Origin: Clostridia bacterium
GTDB lineage: Bacteria; Bacillota; Clostridia; Christensenellales; UBA1242
DNA: 9,184 nt
NCBI GenBank assembly: GCA_017456465.1
Contig: JAFTJJ010000141.1
Location: 1-9,184, forward strand
Direction: 5' to 3'
The position numbers and the translations under genes are program-made. Positions 1 through 6,615 of this stretch are shown here, in pieces; within the stretch, counting starts at the first letter, position 1, and each line of letters starts with the position of its first letter. The notes beneath the pieces were generated by a model. That model was not told where the DNA came from. It worked only from the letters and a program-made list of their open reading frames with translations, and did not search any database.

Positions 1-150
1 AGAATTGAAATTTGCTTTGAAGGAAATGTTCCGGAAGCATTTGTGGATTACATTTGCAAAGAAACACTTGGTAAAGTTTGTAAGTTTAATCCAAGTGATG
101 CAAGCATTTCAGTTGAGACAGAAGGTGTGAAAATTCACATTAAAAAGTAG
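1..150 (+). CDS. C-terminal end of an unrecognised protein (5' truncated)
   Basis: Frame 1 is open from the left edge to a TAG stop at 148-150, giving the last 49 residues of a protein whose start lies outside the window. The fragment alternates charged and hydrophobic residues, has two cysteines about seven residues apart (C19 and C26 of the fragment), and ends in a beta-strand-like, lysine-rich tail. I recognise no family motif in it. Being upstream of rpmE does not identify it, because rpmE has its own promoter and is probably a separate transcription unit. I see no clear terminator between this stop and the rpmE promoter. That the frame is coding is likely but rests only on its being open with plausible composition. 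Confidence 0.6.
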   Translation, partial: RIEICFEGNVPEAFVDYICKETLGKVCKFNPSDASISVETEGVKIHIKK

Positions 151-182
151 TACGTAAAACAAATTTAAATTGAAAAAACCAC

Positions 183-211
183 TTGACAAGAACTTTTATA
201 TATAATATAAT
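183..211 (+). promoter_or_regulatory. Sigma-A type promoter for rpmE
   Basis: A perfect -35 hexamer TTGACA (183-188) and a perfect -10 hexamer TATAAT (206-211) are separated by exactly 17 bases, the ideal housekeeping-sigma arrangement. A second TATAAT at 201-206 leaves only a 12-base spacer and is unlikely to be used with this -35. Transcription would start near 217-219, giving an rpmE leader of about 40 bases. Nothing else in the window matches consensus this well, which fits a highly expressed ribosomal protein gene. Confidence 0.85.
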
Positions 212-214
212 TTG

Positions 215-238
215 TAGCGTACGAAATTGACTATGCTA
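215..238 (+). promoter_or_regulatory. Possible hairpin in the rpmE leader
   Basis: TAGCGTA (215-221) can pair with TATGCTA (232-238) around a 10-base loop, giving seven pairs with one G-T wobble. It sits at the extreme 5' end of the predicted mRNA, just before the Shine-Dalgarno at 245-250. It could be an mRNA-stabilising 5' stem or part of an L31 autoregulatory leader. The stem is short, and the first one or two bases may precede the transcription start, so this is tentative. Confidence 0.3.
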
Positions 239-258
239 AAATATAAGGAGAGAAGATA

Positions 259-465
259 ATGCAACAGAATATTCATCCAGATTATCATGAAGTTACAGTT
301 ACATGTGCTTGTGGTGAAACTTTCACAACAGGAACAACAAAGAAAGGCGACACAATGAAAATTGATATTTGCAACAAGTGTCACCCATTCTTTACTGGCG
401 CTCAAAAAATTGTTGACGCTGGTGGAAGAGTTGAAAGATTCAACAAGCGTTATAATAATAAGTAG
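259..465 (+). CDS. rpmE: 50S ribosomal protein L31 (zinc-binding type)
   Basis: This encodes bacterial large-subunit protein bL31, which helps bridge the two ribosomal subunits. The 68-residue product has the family's usual length and motifs: IHP near the N-terminus, a CxC pair (C16, C18) in a TCACGE context, a CxxCHPF pair (C38, C41), then the TG and RFNKRY motifs near the C-terminus. All four zinc-ligand cysteines are present, so this is the zinc-binding (C+) form rather than the zinc-free paralogue made under zinc limitation. The start is fixed by a strong Shine-Dalgarno AAGGAG (245-250) eight bases before ATG 259. The gene appears monocistronic, with a consensus promoter upstream and an intrinsic terminator 12 bases after the TAG stop. 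Confidence 0.97.
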   Translation: MQQNIHPDYHEVTVTCACGETFTTGTTKKGDTMKIDICNKCHPFFTGAQKIVDAGGRVERFNKRYNNK

Positions 466-477
466 CGAATGCTCATG

Positions 478-515
478 GTGTAAGTGTTAATTATTTTTTA
501 ATGCTTACACTTTTT
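478..515 (+). terminator. Rho-independent terminator after rpmE
   Basis: GTGTAAG (478-484) pairs perfectly with CTTACAC (504-510). The stem extends inward through two G-T wobbles and four A-T pairs (485-490 with 498-503) to a seven-base T-rich loop at 491-497, for 13 pairs in all. Five T residues (511-515) follow directly. This is a textbook intrinsic terminator, placed just after the rpmE stop codon. Confidence 0.85.
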
Positions 516-597
516 AATGTGTAGAAAAATTTATGAAGTAATCCATGTTTTGGATGATTTGATGAATTTGGCTACACATTTTTTATTGGGAGAAACA

Positions 598-1428
598 ATG
601 ACAAGTCATGAATTGGTGAAAAAAGTAAAAAGTGAACTTGAAAGCGTTGGCATCAATGATTATATGGAAGCTGAGTGGGTTGTGGCTTTGGCGTTGAATA
701 AAAAACCAAGTGAATTGATTTTTGATAATGAAATTAGTTCGATTGATGAAAGTAAAGTCATGGCTGTAACAAATGAGAGGAAAAAAGGCAGACCACTTGC
801 GTACATCATTGGCAACACTGAATTTTTTGGAAGAGTGTTTGAAACCAAAGAAGGTGTTTTGATTCCAAGGCCAGAAACTGAGCTGTTGGTTGAAGAAGTG
901 TTAAAAATCGCAAAAAACATGGGGGCTGAGAAAATTTTGGACATTGGAACTGGGTCTGGTGCGATTGCAATTTCGCTTGCTTTCGAAACAAACGCAAAAC
1001 TTGTTGCCGTTGATATTTCAGACGGTGCTATTGAGATAGCGAATAAAAACGCAAAAACACTTGGCGCTGATGTCGAAATAATTAAATCTGATTTGTTTGA
1101 AAAAATAGACGAAAAATATGATATTATTGTATCTAATCCACCATATATAAAAACAGCAGTGCTAAGCACGCTTGACAGAGAAGTGCGAGATCACGAACCA
1201 ATACTTGCGCTTGATGGCGGTGAGGATGGGTTGGATTTTTACAGAAAAATTATTGAGAATGCACCAAAGTATTTGAAAGATGACGGATATGTCGCTTTTG
1301 AAATTGGTTTTGACCAAGCTGAAGACTTGAAAAGATTGTTGAAAAAAGATTTTGAAAATATTAATGTAATCAAAGATTACAATAAGCATGATCGCATTGT
1401 GATTGCGAAATTGAGGTGGCGAAAATGA
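598..1428 (+). CDS. prmC: Release factor glutamine N5-methyltransferase
   Basis: PrmC (HemK) transfers a methyl group from S-adenosylmethionine to the glutamine of the GGQ motif in release factors, raising their peptide-release activity. Visible motifs: PRPETE (residues 90-95) at the end of the N-terminal helical domain, the SAM-binding DIGTGSG (115-121), an acidic D139 in the next strand, the catalytic NPPY (180-183), and EIG (235-237). The 276-residue length is normal for the family. I start at ATG 598, preceded by GGGAGA (588-593). The frame is open back to 517, but that would add 27 atypical residues beginning two bases after the rpmE terminator. No convincing promoter is visible in 516-597, so the transcript start is unclear. 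The TGA stop overlaps the prfA start. Confidence 0.95.
   Translation: MTSHELVKKVKSELESVGINDYMEAEWVVALALNKKPSELIFDNEISSIDESKVMAVTNERKKGRPLAYIIGNTEFFGRVFETKEGVLIPRPETELLVEEVLKIAKNMGAEKILDIGTGSGAIAISLAFETNAKLVAVDISDGAIEIANKNAKTLGADVEIIKSDLFEKIDEKYDIIVSNPPYIKTAVLSTLDREVRDHEPILALDGGEDGLDFYRKIIENAPKYLKDDGYVAFEIGFDQAEDLKRLLKKDFENINVIKDYNKHDRIVIAKLRWRK
1413..1419 (+). promoter_or_regulatory. Ribosome binding site that decides the prfA start
   Basis: GAGGTGG lies inside the last codons of prmC and ends five bases before ATG 1425. The frame also has a GTG at 1416, but that codon is part of this Shine-Dalgarno and has no separate site at proper distance. ATG 1425 is therefore the better start. Confidence 0.7.
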
Positions 1429-2495
1429 TTGAAAAACTTAAAGATTTGAAAGAAAAATTTGAAAGATTAACTGAAGAGATTGCAGACCCTGCAGTCATTG
1501 CTGACATGCCAAGATGGCAAAAGCTCGTGAAAGAACATTCTGATCTTGCGCCAATTATTGAAAAATATAATGAGCTTATTAAGTGCCAAAATGACATGCA
1601 TGATGCTCAGGATTTGATGCAAATTGAATCAGACAAAGACATGATTGAAATGCTTGAGGAAGAATATCAAAATGCAAAAGCTGGAATTTCAAGGTGTGAA
1701 GAAGAACTTAAGCTTTTGCTTCTTCCAAAAGATGAAAATGATGAAAAGAATGTTATTATTGAAATTAGAGCTGGTGCTGGTGGAGATGAGGCTGGACTTT
1801 TTGGTGCAGAGCTTAAAAGACTTTATGAATTATTTGCAAGCAAACACAGATTCCAAGTTGAAGAGCTTGATGGGAACTATAGTGAAGGTGGCGGAGTAAA
1901 GGAAGTTTCTTTCATGGTTAAAGGAAAAGGAGCGTACGCAAAATTCAAGTTTGAAAGTGGTGTGCACAGAGTACAACGCGTTCCTGAAACCGAAAGCCAA
2001 GGAAGAGTTCACACATCAACAGCAACAGTTGCAGTGCTTCCAGAAGCCACAAATGTCGAAATTGAAATTAATGAAAAAGATCTTGAAATTGACACATACA
2101 GAAGTGGTGGAGCTGGAGGACAGCACGTAAACAAAACCGAATCTGCAATTCGAATTACTCACAAGCCAACAGGAATTGTGGTTGCTTGTCAAGACGAAAG
2201 ATCTCAAATCAAGAACAGGGAAAAAGCAATGAACTGGCTCAAAGCAAAACTTTATGACTTTTATCAAAGTCAAGCAGACAAAGAGTATGCAGACAAGAGA
2301 AAGAATCAAGTTGGAACTGGTGACAGGTCTGAGAAAATCAGAACATACAATTTTCCTCAAAACAGAGTTACTGATCACAGAATCAACATGACGCTTTATT
2401 CTCTTGAAAACTTCATGAATGGCGACATTGATGAAATGATTGAGGCGCTTCAAGTTGCTGAACAACAAAGATTGCTTGCGGCTTCTGAAGAATGA
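1425..2495 (+). CDS. prfA: Peptide chain release factor 1
   Basis: RF1 recognises UAA and UAG stop codons and triggers hydrolysis of the finished peptide on the ribosome. The 356-residue product has the class-1 release factor layout: an N-terminal coiled-coil-like helical domain (about 1-100), the codon-recognition domain with P-E-T at 187-189 (the PxT tripeptide typical of RF1), the GGQ catalytic loop at 231-233 in a SGGAGGQHVN context, then the conserved VGTGDRSEKIRTYNFPQNRVTDHR block. The PxT and the overall match to Bacillus RF1 separate it from RF2, which has SPF at that position. ATG 1425 overlaps the prmC stop as ATGA, so translation is probably coupled. The modifying enzyme and its substrate are thus adjacent. 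The gene ends in TGA, so its own synthesis needs RF2, encoded elsewhere. Confidence 0.97.
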   Translation: MIEKLKDLKEKFERLTEEIADPAVIADMPRWQKLVKEHSDLAPIIEKYNELIKCQNDMHDAQDLMQIESDKDMIEMLEEEYQNAKAGISRCEEELKLLLLPKDENDEKNVIIEIRAGAGGDEAGLFGAELKRLYELFASKHRFQVEELDGNYSEGGGVKEVSFMVKGKGAYAKFKFESGVHRVQRVPETESQGRVHTSTATVAVLPEATNVEIEINEKDLEIDTYRSGGAGGQHVNKTESAIRITHKPTGIVVACQDERSQIKNREKAMNWLKAKLYDFYQSQADKEYADKRKNQVGTGDRSEKIRTYNFPQNRVTDHRINMTLYSLENFMNGDIDEMIEALQVAEQQRLLAASEE

Positions 2496-2530
2496 TGGAT
2501 TTATTGCCTTTTGGGAATTTAAAAAAGTAT

Positions 2531-2544
2531 TTGTAATAAAATAT
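2531..2544 (+). repeat. 14-base direct repeat, copy 1 (prfA-uvrC spacer)
   Basis: TTGTAATAAAATAT occurs here and again, identically, at 2625-2638. The two copies flank the presumed prfA terminator. They could be remnants of a duplication, a paired binding site, or chance in very AT-rich DNA. Confidence 0.4.
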
Positions 2545-2563
2545 TATAATTGATACATTTTTT

Positions 2564-2602
2564 ACAAAAACATTTTTAAAACCAAAGGGTTTTTGTTTTT
2601 TT
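2564..2602 (+). terminator. Probable intrinsic terminator after prfA
   Basis: ACAAAAAC (2564-2571) pairs perfectly with GTTTTTGT (2589-2596), and six T residues (2597-2602) follow. A competing smaller hairpin, AAAACC (2578-2583) with GGTTTT (2588-2593), uses the same T-tract. Either would end the prmC-prfA transcript about 70-110 bases after the prfA stop. The stem is A-T rich and the loop is large, so it is less certain than the rpmE terminator. Confidence 0.6.
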
Positions 2603-2624
2603 ATGGTTATTTTTGTGATTTAAA

Positions 2625-2638
2625 TTGTAATAAAATAT
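2625..2638 (+). repeat. 14-base direct repeat, copy 2 (prfA-uvrC spacer)
   Basis: This is the second identical copy of the element at 2531-2544, 94 bases further on and about 35 bases before the uvrC -10 box. The rest of the 2496-2686 spacer holds no gene I can support. Confidence 0.4.
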
Positions 2639-2671
2639 CTATGCAAATAAAGTTTGTTTTTTGAGGAAATG

Positions 2672-2680
2672 TGATATAAT
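2672..2680 (+). promoter_or_regulatory. Extended -10 promoter for uvrC
   Basis: A perfect TATAAT (2675-2680) is preceded by TGA (2672-2674), forming the TGn extended -10 element, which can work with a poor -35. No good -35 is visible; the region around 2651-2658 is only T-rich. The predicted transcription start is 2686-2688, at or beside the uvrC ATG (2687), so the mRNA would be leaderless. Confidence 0.55.
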
Positions 2681-2686
2681 TAAATT

Positions 2687-4504
2687 ATGAACAGACAAGA
2701 ACTTAGAGAAAAAGTGCGCTTGCTTCCAAGATCAAGTGGAGTGTATATCATGAAAGATGAATCCGGCGAGATCATCTATGTTGGTAAGGCAAAAATTTTG
2801 AGAAACAGGGTGAAGAGTTATTTTGATGATTCACCAAAAACGCAAAAGACTTATGCATTGGTGTCAAACATTGTGGATTTTGAGTATATTCTCACAAATT
2901 CCGAGCTTGACGCTTTTTCTCTTGAAAGTAATCTCATTCACAAACACAAACCAAAGTACAATATTCTGCTTAAAGATGACAAGTCATTTCCTTATTTGAT
3001 GATCAATATGAGAGAAAAATTTCCAAGAGTTCAAATTGCAAGAAGACCAAAGAGAAAGCCTGGTGTTCTTTTGTTTGGACCATATGTTACTGGAACTCGA
3101 ATTTCAATGCTTTTGGATCTTATTAAATCTGCATTTCCTGTGAGGGTATGCAATATTAATTTTGACAAAAAAACAGAAGCAATGAAGCCTTGTTTACATG
3201 GTCAGCTGGGGAATTGTTCTGCACCATGTATGAGAGGAGTTGGTGAGCAAGAATATGATGGTGTTATTGCTGATGTTATTGAGTTTTTGAACGGTAAAAC
3301 CGGCAAGATGAAGCAATTGTTGAAAGCCAAAATGGACTCTTTTGCCTCAGAACTCAAATTTGAAGAAGCACTGGACTGCAGACAAAAGCTTGAAATGGTT
3401 GAAAAAATGAGCAGTGACCTTATTACGAGTTTTGATACGACCACAAATCTTGATGTTTTTGGAATTTTTATGGGTGAACATGATGAGCGTGCGTGCATTA
3501 ATGTGGCAATTATAAGAAATGGGAAAAATGTTGGGCATCAAAACTTTATGTATAATATTTCAGATGGTGAAAGAGAATCCGAAATACTTTTGGATTTTAT
3601 TGCACAATATTATGCTGAAATTACACCACCATCAGAAATTTTGGTTCCAAATATAGAAATTGAAGAGTTACTTTCAGGATTTTTATCAGAAAAGTTTGAA
3701 AAGAAAGTTAATGTTCATACACCAAAAATTGGAACAAAAAAGCAACTTGTGGACAGTGTGATTTTGAATGCAAAAGAATATGCAACAAACAACTCAGATC
3801 GTTTGGAGAGGAGAGAAAAACTTACGACTGGAGCTCTTCGTGAACTTGAAGAATTGCTTGGAATTAAAAAAATTAACAGAATTGAGGGGTTTGATATTTC
3901 AAACATTTCAGGTTCGAACAATGTTGCTTCGATGGTTGTGTTTGAAAATGGTGAAGCAGCGAAAAAAGAGTATCGAAAGTTTAAAATCCAATCTGTTGAT
4001 GGGCCAAATGATTTTGCGTGCATGAAGGAAACTCTTACCCGTCGTGCAAAAAAGATTTTGGAGGGTGATCCCAAATTTCCACGACCAGACCTAATTTTGA
4101 TTGATGGAGGGCTTGGGCAACTTCACAGTGCAAAAGAAGCCATGAATGAAGTTGGCGTGGTGATTCCAATGATTTCACTTGCTGAAAAAAATGAAGAAAT
4201 TTACACTATTGAAAGCAGTCAGCCAATCAGGTTACCCAAAACAAACTATGCGTTGAGGCTTCTTATTCGAGTTCGTGACGAGGCACACAGGTTTGCAGTT
4301 TCCTATTATAACAACTTGCATGGGAAATCACTTAAAAGTTCTTTGCTTGAAATTGATGGGCTTGGAGAGAGCAGAATTAAGAAGCTTTATGAGCATTTCA
4401 AAACAATTGAAAACATTACAAATGCAACGCCTGATGAAATTGCAAATGTTGATGGGATTGGACCAAAGACTGCTGTCGCCATTTATTCTCAAATTCATTC
4501 ATAA
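2687..4504 (+). CDS. uvrC: Excinuclease ABC subunit C
   Basis: UvrC makes both incisions around a DNA lesion in nucleotide-excision repair, after loading by UvrA and UvrB. The 605-residue length is normal. Domains in order: the GIY-YIG nuclease (about 14-95) with GVY 18-20, YVGKAK 31-36, R41 and E80; four cysteines C155, C169, C177, C181 matching the conserved UvrC cluster reported to bind Fe-S; a UVR UvrB-contact motif (about 205-240); an RNase H-like 5' nuclease with D403, D442, D473 and H534 aligning to the catalytic set; and C-terminal tandem helix-hairpin-helix motifs (about 553-603; GLG 558-560 and GIG 590-592). The N-terminus matches the usual UvrC start, yet no Shine-Dalgarno sits at proper distance from ATG 2687: the only GAGG (2663-2666) is 20 bases away. 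That fits leaderless initiation. I saw no obvious LexA box. Confidence 0.97.
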   Translation: MNRQELREKVRLLPRSSGVYIMKDESGEIIYVGKAKILRNRVKSYFDDSPKTQKTYALVSNIVDFEYILTNSELDAFSLESNLIHKHKPKYNILLKDDKSFPYLMINMREKFPRVQIARRPKRKPGVLLFGPYVTGTRISMLLDLIKSAFPVRVCNINFDKKTEAMKPCLHGQLGNCSAPCMRGVGEQEYDGVIADVIEFLNGKTGKMKQLLKAKMDSFASELKFEEALDCRQKLEMVEKMSSDLITSFDTTTNLDVFGIFMGEHDERACINVAIIRNGKNVGHQNFMYNISDGERESEILLDFIAQYYAEITPPSEILVPNIEIEELLSGFLSEKFEKKVNVHTPKIGTKKQLVDSVILNAKEYATNNSDRLERREKLTTGALRELEELLGIKKINRIEGFDISNISGSNNVASMVVFENGEAAKKEYRKFKIQSVDGPNDFACMKETLTRRAKKILEGDPKFPRPDLILIDGGLGQLHSAKEAMNEVGVVIPMISLAEKNEEIYTIESSQPIRLPKTNYALRLLIRVRDEAHRFAVSYYNNLHGKSLKSSLLEIDGLGESRIKKLYEHFKTIENITNATPDEIANVDGIGPKTAVAIYSQIHS

Positions 4505-4534
4505 GTTAAAGTTTAAATTGCATATGATTGAAGC

Positions 4535-5635
4535 ATGAAGCATAGAGCAAACAAAAGCATCAAAAAAGTAATTTTTAAAACTATGGGGCTATTTTTAATA
4601 GCCCTTATTTTTGTGGGGGCGTTTTGTCTTCCGTTTTTTTCAAACAAGGAAAATATGATTTTTCAAAAGTTTTTTGGGGTTAAGGCACACGAGTGCATTT
4701 TGGAACTTTGGAACATTGACACTTTTGAAGGAGGTATGGCATCAAAATCAAGTTTTCTCGAAAAAGTGTCAATTTCTTTTGAAAAAAAGAACAAAGGGTG
4801 TTATGTCCTTGTTCGAAATATGGACAAAATGGAACTTAAATCTCGTCTTGCAGGAGGAGAAATTCCAGACATGTTTAGTTTTTCGGGGACGGTTGTGAGT
4901 GAACTTAAGGGGCATTTGACCGAACTTGGTGAAAATTCTGATGTTAGAGGGATTCTTGCCAATTCGGCATTGACTGCAGAAAGTGAGAGGTTGGGCATGC
5001 CTTGGTGTATGAGTGGTTATGCAATCATTACGAGCGAATCTCGACTTTTGGCTTCAAATGAAGAATCAAAGAATGTTTTTTCTGGAGTTTTCAGTTTTGG
5101 ATATGAAAAGAAATTAAAAAAATCCACAAAAAACATATATTCAGTAGCATTTGGCACAAAAACTGGGCACAATCCTCTTGCGGCAATAGAAGAAGAAGCG
5201 TCTGTCAAGGGGGTGGTCTTTGAAAAAAATCATCTTTCAATTTTGCCAGACACTGCTGAACTGACACAGTATGGGGCGTATGAAAAGTGGGCGCTTGGGA
5301 ATTCAGTGGCATTGATTGGGACGGCACGAGACTTGGTTCGCATGGAAGGGAGGCTTGCCTCTGGCAAAGAGACGGATGCGGAAATTTTTTGTTTGTCGTA
5401 TTTCACAGATCTTGTGCAATATATTGGTGTTACAAAATCTATTGACAAGGAAAGGCAACGTCTTGCTGAGGCTTTTGCGAAATTTTTATGTTCAGAAGAA
5501 ATGCAGTTAAAACTTAGCAGTATTGGTTTATTTTCTGTCTTAAGTCAGTGCCAAAATCTGTATGGTGACGGGCTGCTCATGAAAATGGAAAGTTCTCTTT
5601 CAAGTTTGTCAAGAGTGGATAATATTTTTGTATAA
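4535..5635 (+). CDS. Membrane-anchored solute-binding-protein-like protein
   Basis: This 366-residue product looks like a divergent family 1 extracellular solute-binding protein. After a basic N-terminus (residues 2-11) there is one hydrophobic segment (about 13-35), then ELWNIDTFEGG (57-67), the RLAGGEIPDMFSFSG stretch (104-118), MPWCMSGYAIITS (155-167), and a C-terminal helix with FLCSEEMQ (317-324), all placed as in ABC sugar-binding proteins. The only cysteine in the hydrophobic segment, C31, is preceded by GAF, not a good lipobox, so it is probably held by an uncleaved anchor rather than lipid. It is somewhat shorter than typical members. No ABC permease or ATPase gene is adjacent, so its ligand and partners are unknown; it might instead serve sensing or envelope functions. 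It starts 30 bases after uvrC with no clear Shine-Dalgarno. ATG 4535 keeps the basic N-terminus, whereas ATG 4583 would remove it. Confidence 0.75.
   Translation: MKHRANKSIKKVIFKTMGLFLIALIFVGAFCLPFFSNKENMIFQKFFGVKAHECILELWNIDTFEGGMASKSSFLEKVSISFEKKNKGCYVLVRNMDKMELKSRLAGGEIPDMFSFSGTVVSELKGHLTELGENSDVRGILANSALTAESERLGMPWCMSGYAIITSESRLLASNEESKNVFSGVFSFGYEKKLKKSTKNIYSVAFGTKTGHNPLAAIEEEASVKGVVFEKNHLSILPDTAELTQYGAYEKWALGNSVALIGTARDLVRMEGRLASGKETDAEIFCLSYFTDLVQYIGVTKSIDKERQRLAEAFAKFLCSEEMQLKLSSIGLFSVLSQCQNLYGDGLLMKMESSLSSLSRVDNIFV
4586..4612 (+). terminator. Terminator-like hairpin inside the anchor codons of the solute-binding-like gene
   Basis: GGGCTATT (4586-4593) pairs perfectly with AATAGCCC (4597-4604) around a three-base loop, followed by TTATTTTT (4605-4612). 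That is eight pairs, four of them G-C, plus a T-rich tract: the form of an intrinsic terminator. It starts 81 bases after the uvrC stop and about 50 bases into the next reading frame. It may end or attenuate the uvrC transcript. The same bases encode a plausible membrane segment, so coincidence is possible. Confidence 0.5.
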
Positions 5636-5636
5636 T
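5606..5636 (+). promoter_or_regulatory. Possible promoter for murB and downstream genes
   Basis: TTGTCA (5606-5611, five of six consensus bases) and TATAAT (5631-5636, perfect) are 19 bases apart, a longer spacer than ideal. The -10 overlaps the stop codon of the preceding gene. The start point would be near 5643, leaving a leader of about 55 bases before murB. AT-rich DNA produces such matches by chance, so this is tentative. Confidence 0.35.
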
Positions 5637-5665
5637 ATATTATTTATCATAAATGTATATTTTTT
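5634..5665 (+). terminator. Weak AT-only hairpin with T-tract after the solute-binding-like gene
   Basis: AATATA (5634-5639) can pair with TATATT (5656-5661), and the stem continues after a one-base bulge into TATTTA pairing with TAAATG (one T-G wobble). T residues run on to 5665. There are no G-C pairs, so as a terminator it would be weak. It also overlaps the possible murB promoter. Confidence 0.25.
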
Positions 5666-5697
5666 AATTGAAATTTTTGATGATCTGAGGTAAAATA

Positions 5698-6600
5698 ATG
5701 TTAAGTTTGGAAACTAGGGACATTCTGCAAAAAAGTTGCCAAGAAATTTTATTTGATATTCAAATGAAGTTTTTTACAACTCTTAAGATTGGTGGATGTG
5801 TCAGTGCTTTGGCTTTTCCGAAGAATGTTCGTGAACTTATGAAAGTTTTGAATGAAACAAAGAAACTTGGGATTCGAACAAAGGTTGTTGGGAATTGCTC
5901 AAATTTGTTGTTTCCAGACGAAAATCTTGATATATGTGTGATTTCGACAACTAAGCTCAAGGGGATTGAAACAAACTTGGCCCAGAGACGCATGACAGTG
6001 ATGGCGGGTGAAACAATTGGGGAGTGTTTTGGTGAAGCCGTGAAGTATGGTCTTTCGGGTTTTGAAAGGATTGCTGGCATTCCCGGAACGATTGGTGCAA
6101 GCATTCGAGGGAATGCTGGATGCTTTGGTGCGGAAATTGCGGACATTTTGCATTCAATTAAAGTTGTGACGAGTGTTGGAACGATCAAGAAAATTGGGGC
6201 TGATGAACTTGAATTTGGTTATAGGTCATCTGTTTTGCAGCGTTCTGGAGACATTGTGATTTCAGCGGAGTTTGAACTTGGACGTGCTGATTCAAAAACA
6301 ATGATTGAAACTCTTAAGGCGTGTGCTGCAAAGCGCAAGATTTCGCAACCCACTCAGCCATCGGCTGGTTGTGTGTTCAAAAAGTTCGGTGAGATTTCAG
6401 CCGGTATGCTCATTGATGAGGCGGGAATGAAGGGTGTCAAAATCGGTGGATGTGCAATTTCATCAGTGCATGCGAATTTTATTGTTAATGTTGGAAATGG
6501 GCGTGCCGAGGATTTTAAGGCACTTGTGGAACTTGCAAGAACAAACGTCAAATCACAATTTGGTATTGACCTTGAACGTGAGGTTGAGTATATATCATAA
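5698..6600 (+). CDS. murB: UDP-N-acetylenolpyruvoylglucosamine reductase
   Basis: MurB is the cytoplasmic FAD enzyme that reduces UDP-GlcNAc-enolpyruvate to UDP-MurNAc with NADPH, the second committed step of peptidoglycan synthesis. The 300-residue product has the family motifs: TTLKIGG (27-33), GNCSNLL (65-71; usually GxGSNLL), the FAD-binding IPGTIGASIRGNAG (128-141), GYRSS (174-178, with Y175 and R176 in the active-site positions), SAGCVFK (222-228), and E295 near the C-terminus. Its length suits the shorter type II enzymes. The usual active-site serine in GS[VT]FK is cysteine here (C225), and other motif positions also carry cysteine (C34, C67, C142). GAGGT (5687-5691) six bases before ATG 5698 supports the start. 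murB beside whiA and dnaE is the usual Firmicutes arrangement. Confidence 0.93.
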   Translation: MLSLETRDILQKSCQEILFDIQMKFFTTLKIGGCVSALAFPKNVRELMKVLNETKKLGIRTKVVGNCSNLLFPDENLDICVISTTKLKGIETNLAQRRMTVMAGETIGECFGEAVKYGLSGFERIAGIPGTIGASIRGNAGCFGAEIADILHSIKVVTSVGTIKKIGADELEFGYRSSVLQRSGDIVISAEFELGRADSKTMIETLKACAAKRKISQPTQPSAGCVFKKFGEISAGMLIDEAGMKGVKIGGCAISSVHANFIVNVGNGRAEDFKALVELARTNVKSQFGIDLEREVEYIS

Positions 6601-6615
6601 ATAATAGGAGAACAA

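Noticed and set aside
517..597. N-terminal extension of prmC from the upstream ATG at 517
   Set aside because: It begins two bases after the rpmE terminator, lacks a ribosome site and adds 27 residues not typical of PrmC. ATG 598 has GGGAGA in front and gives a normal length.
660..1169. Long antisense open frame opposite prmC, and similar ones opposite uvrC, murB and whiA
   Set aside because: They are mirror frames of strongly recognised genes, with low-complexity Ser/Phe-rich products and no ribosome sites.
1416..1424. GTG start for prfA three codons upstream of ATG 1425
   Set aside because: The GTG lies inside the Shine-Dalgarno GAGGTGG that is correctly spaced for ATG 1425, and RF1 normally starts with a sequence like the shorter form.
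2669..2674. ATG-TGA minimal start-stop element after GAGGAA, upstream of uvrC
   Set aside because: It overlaps the extended -10 promoter and would not be in the mRNA if transcription starts near 2687. Probably coincidence.
4524..4538. Four-codon reading frame (MIEA) whose stop overlaps the start of the solute-binding-like gene
   Set aside because: It could couple translation, but it has no ribosome site of its own and such short frames are expected by chance.
5668..5696. TTGAAA-N17-TAAAAT promoter match before murB
   Set aside because: It would start transcription inside murB (about 5703), after its start codon, and it overlaps the murB ribosome site. Chance match in AT-rich DNA.
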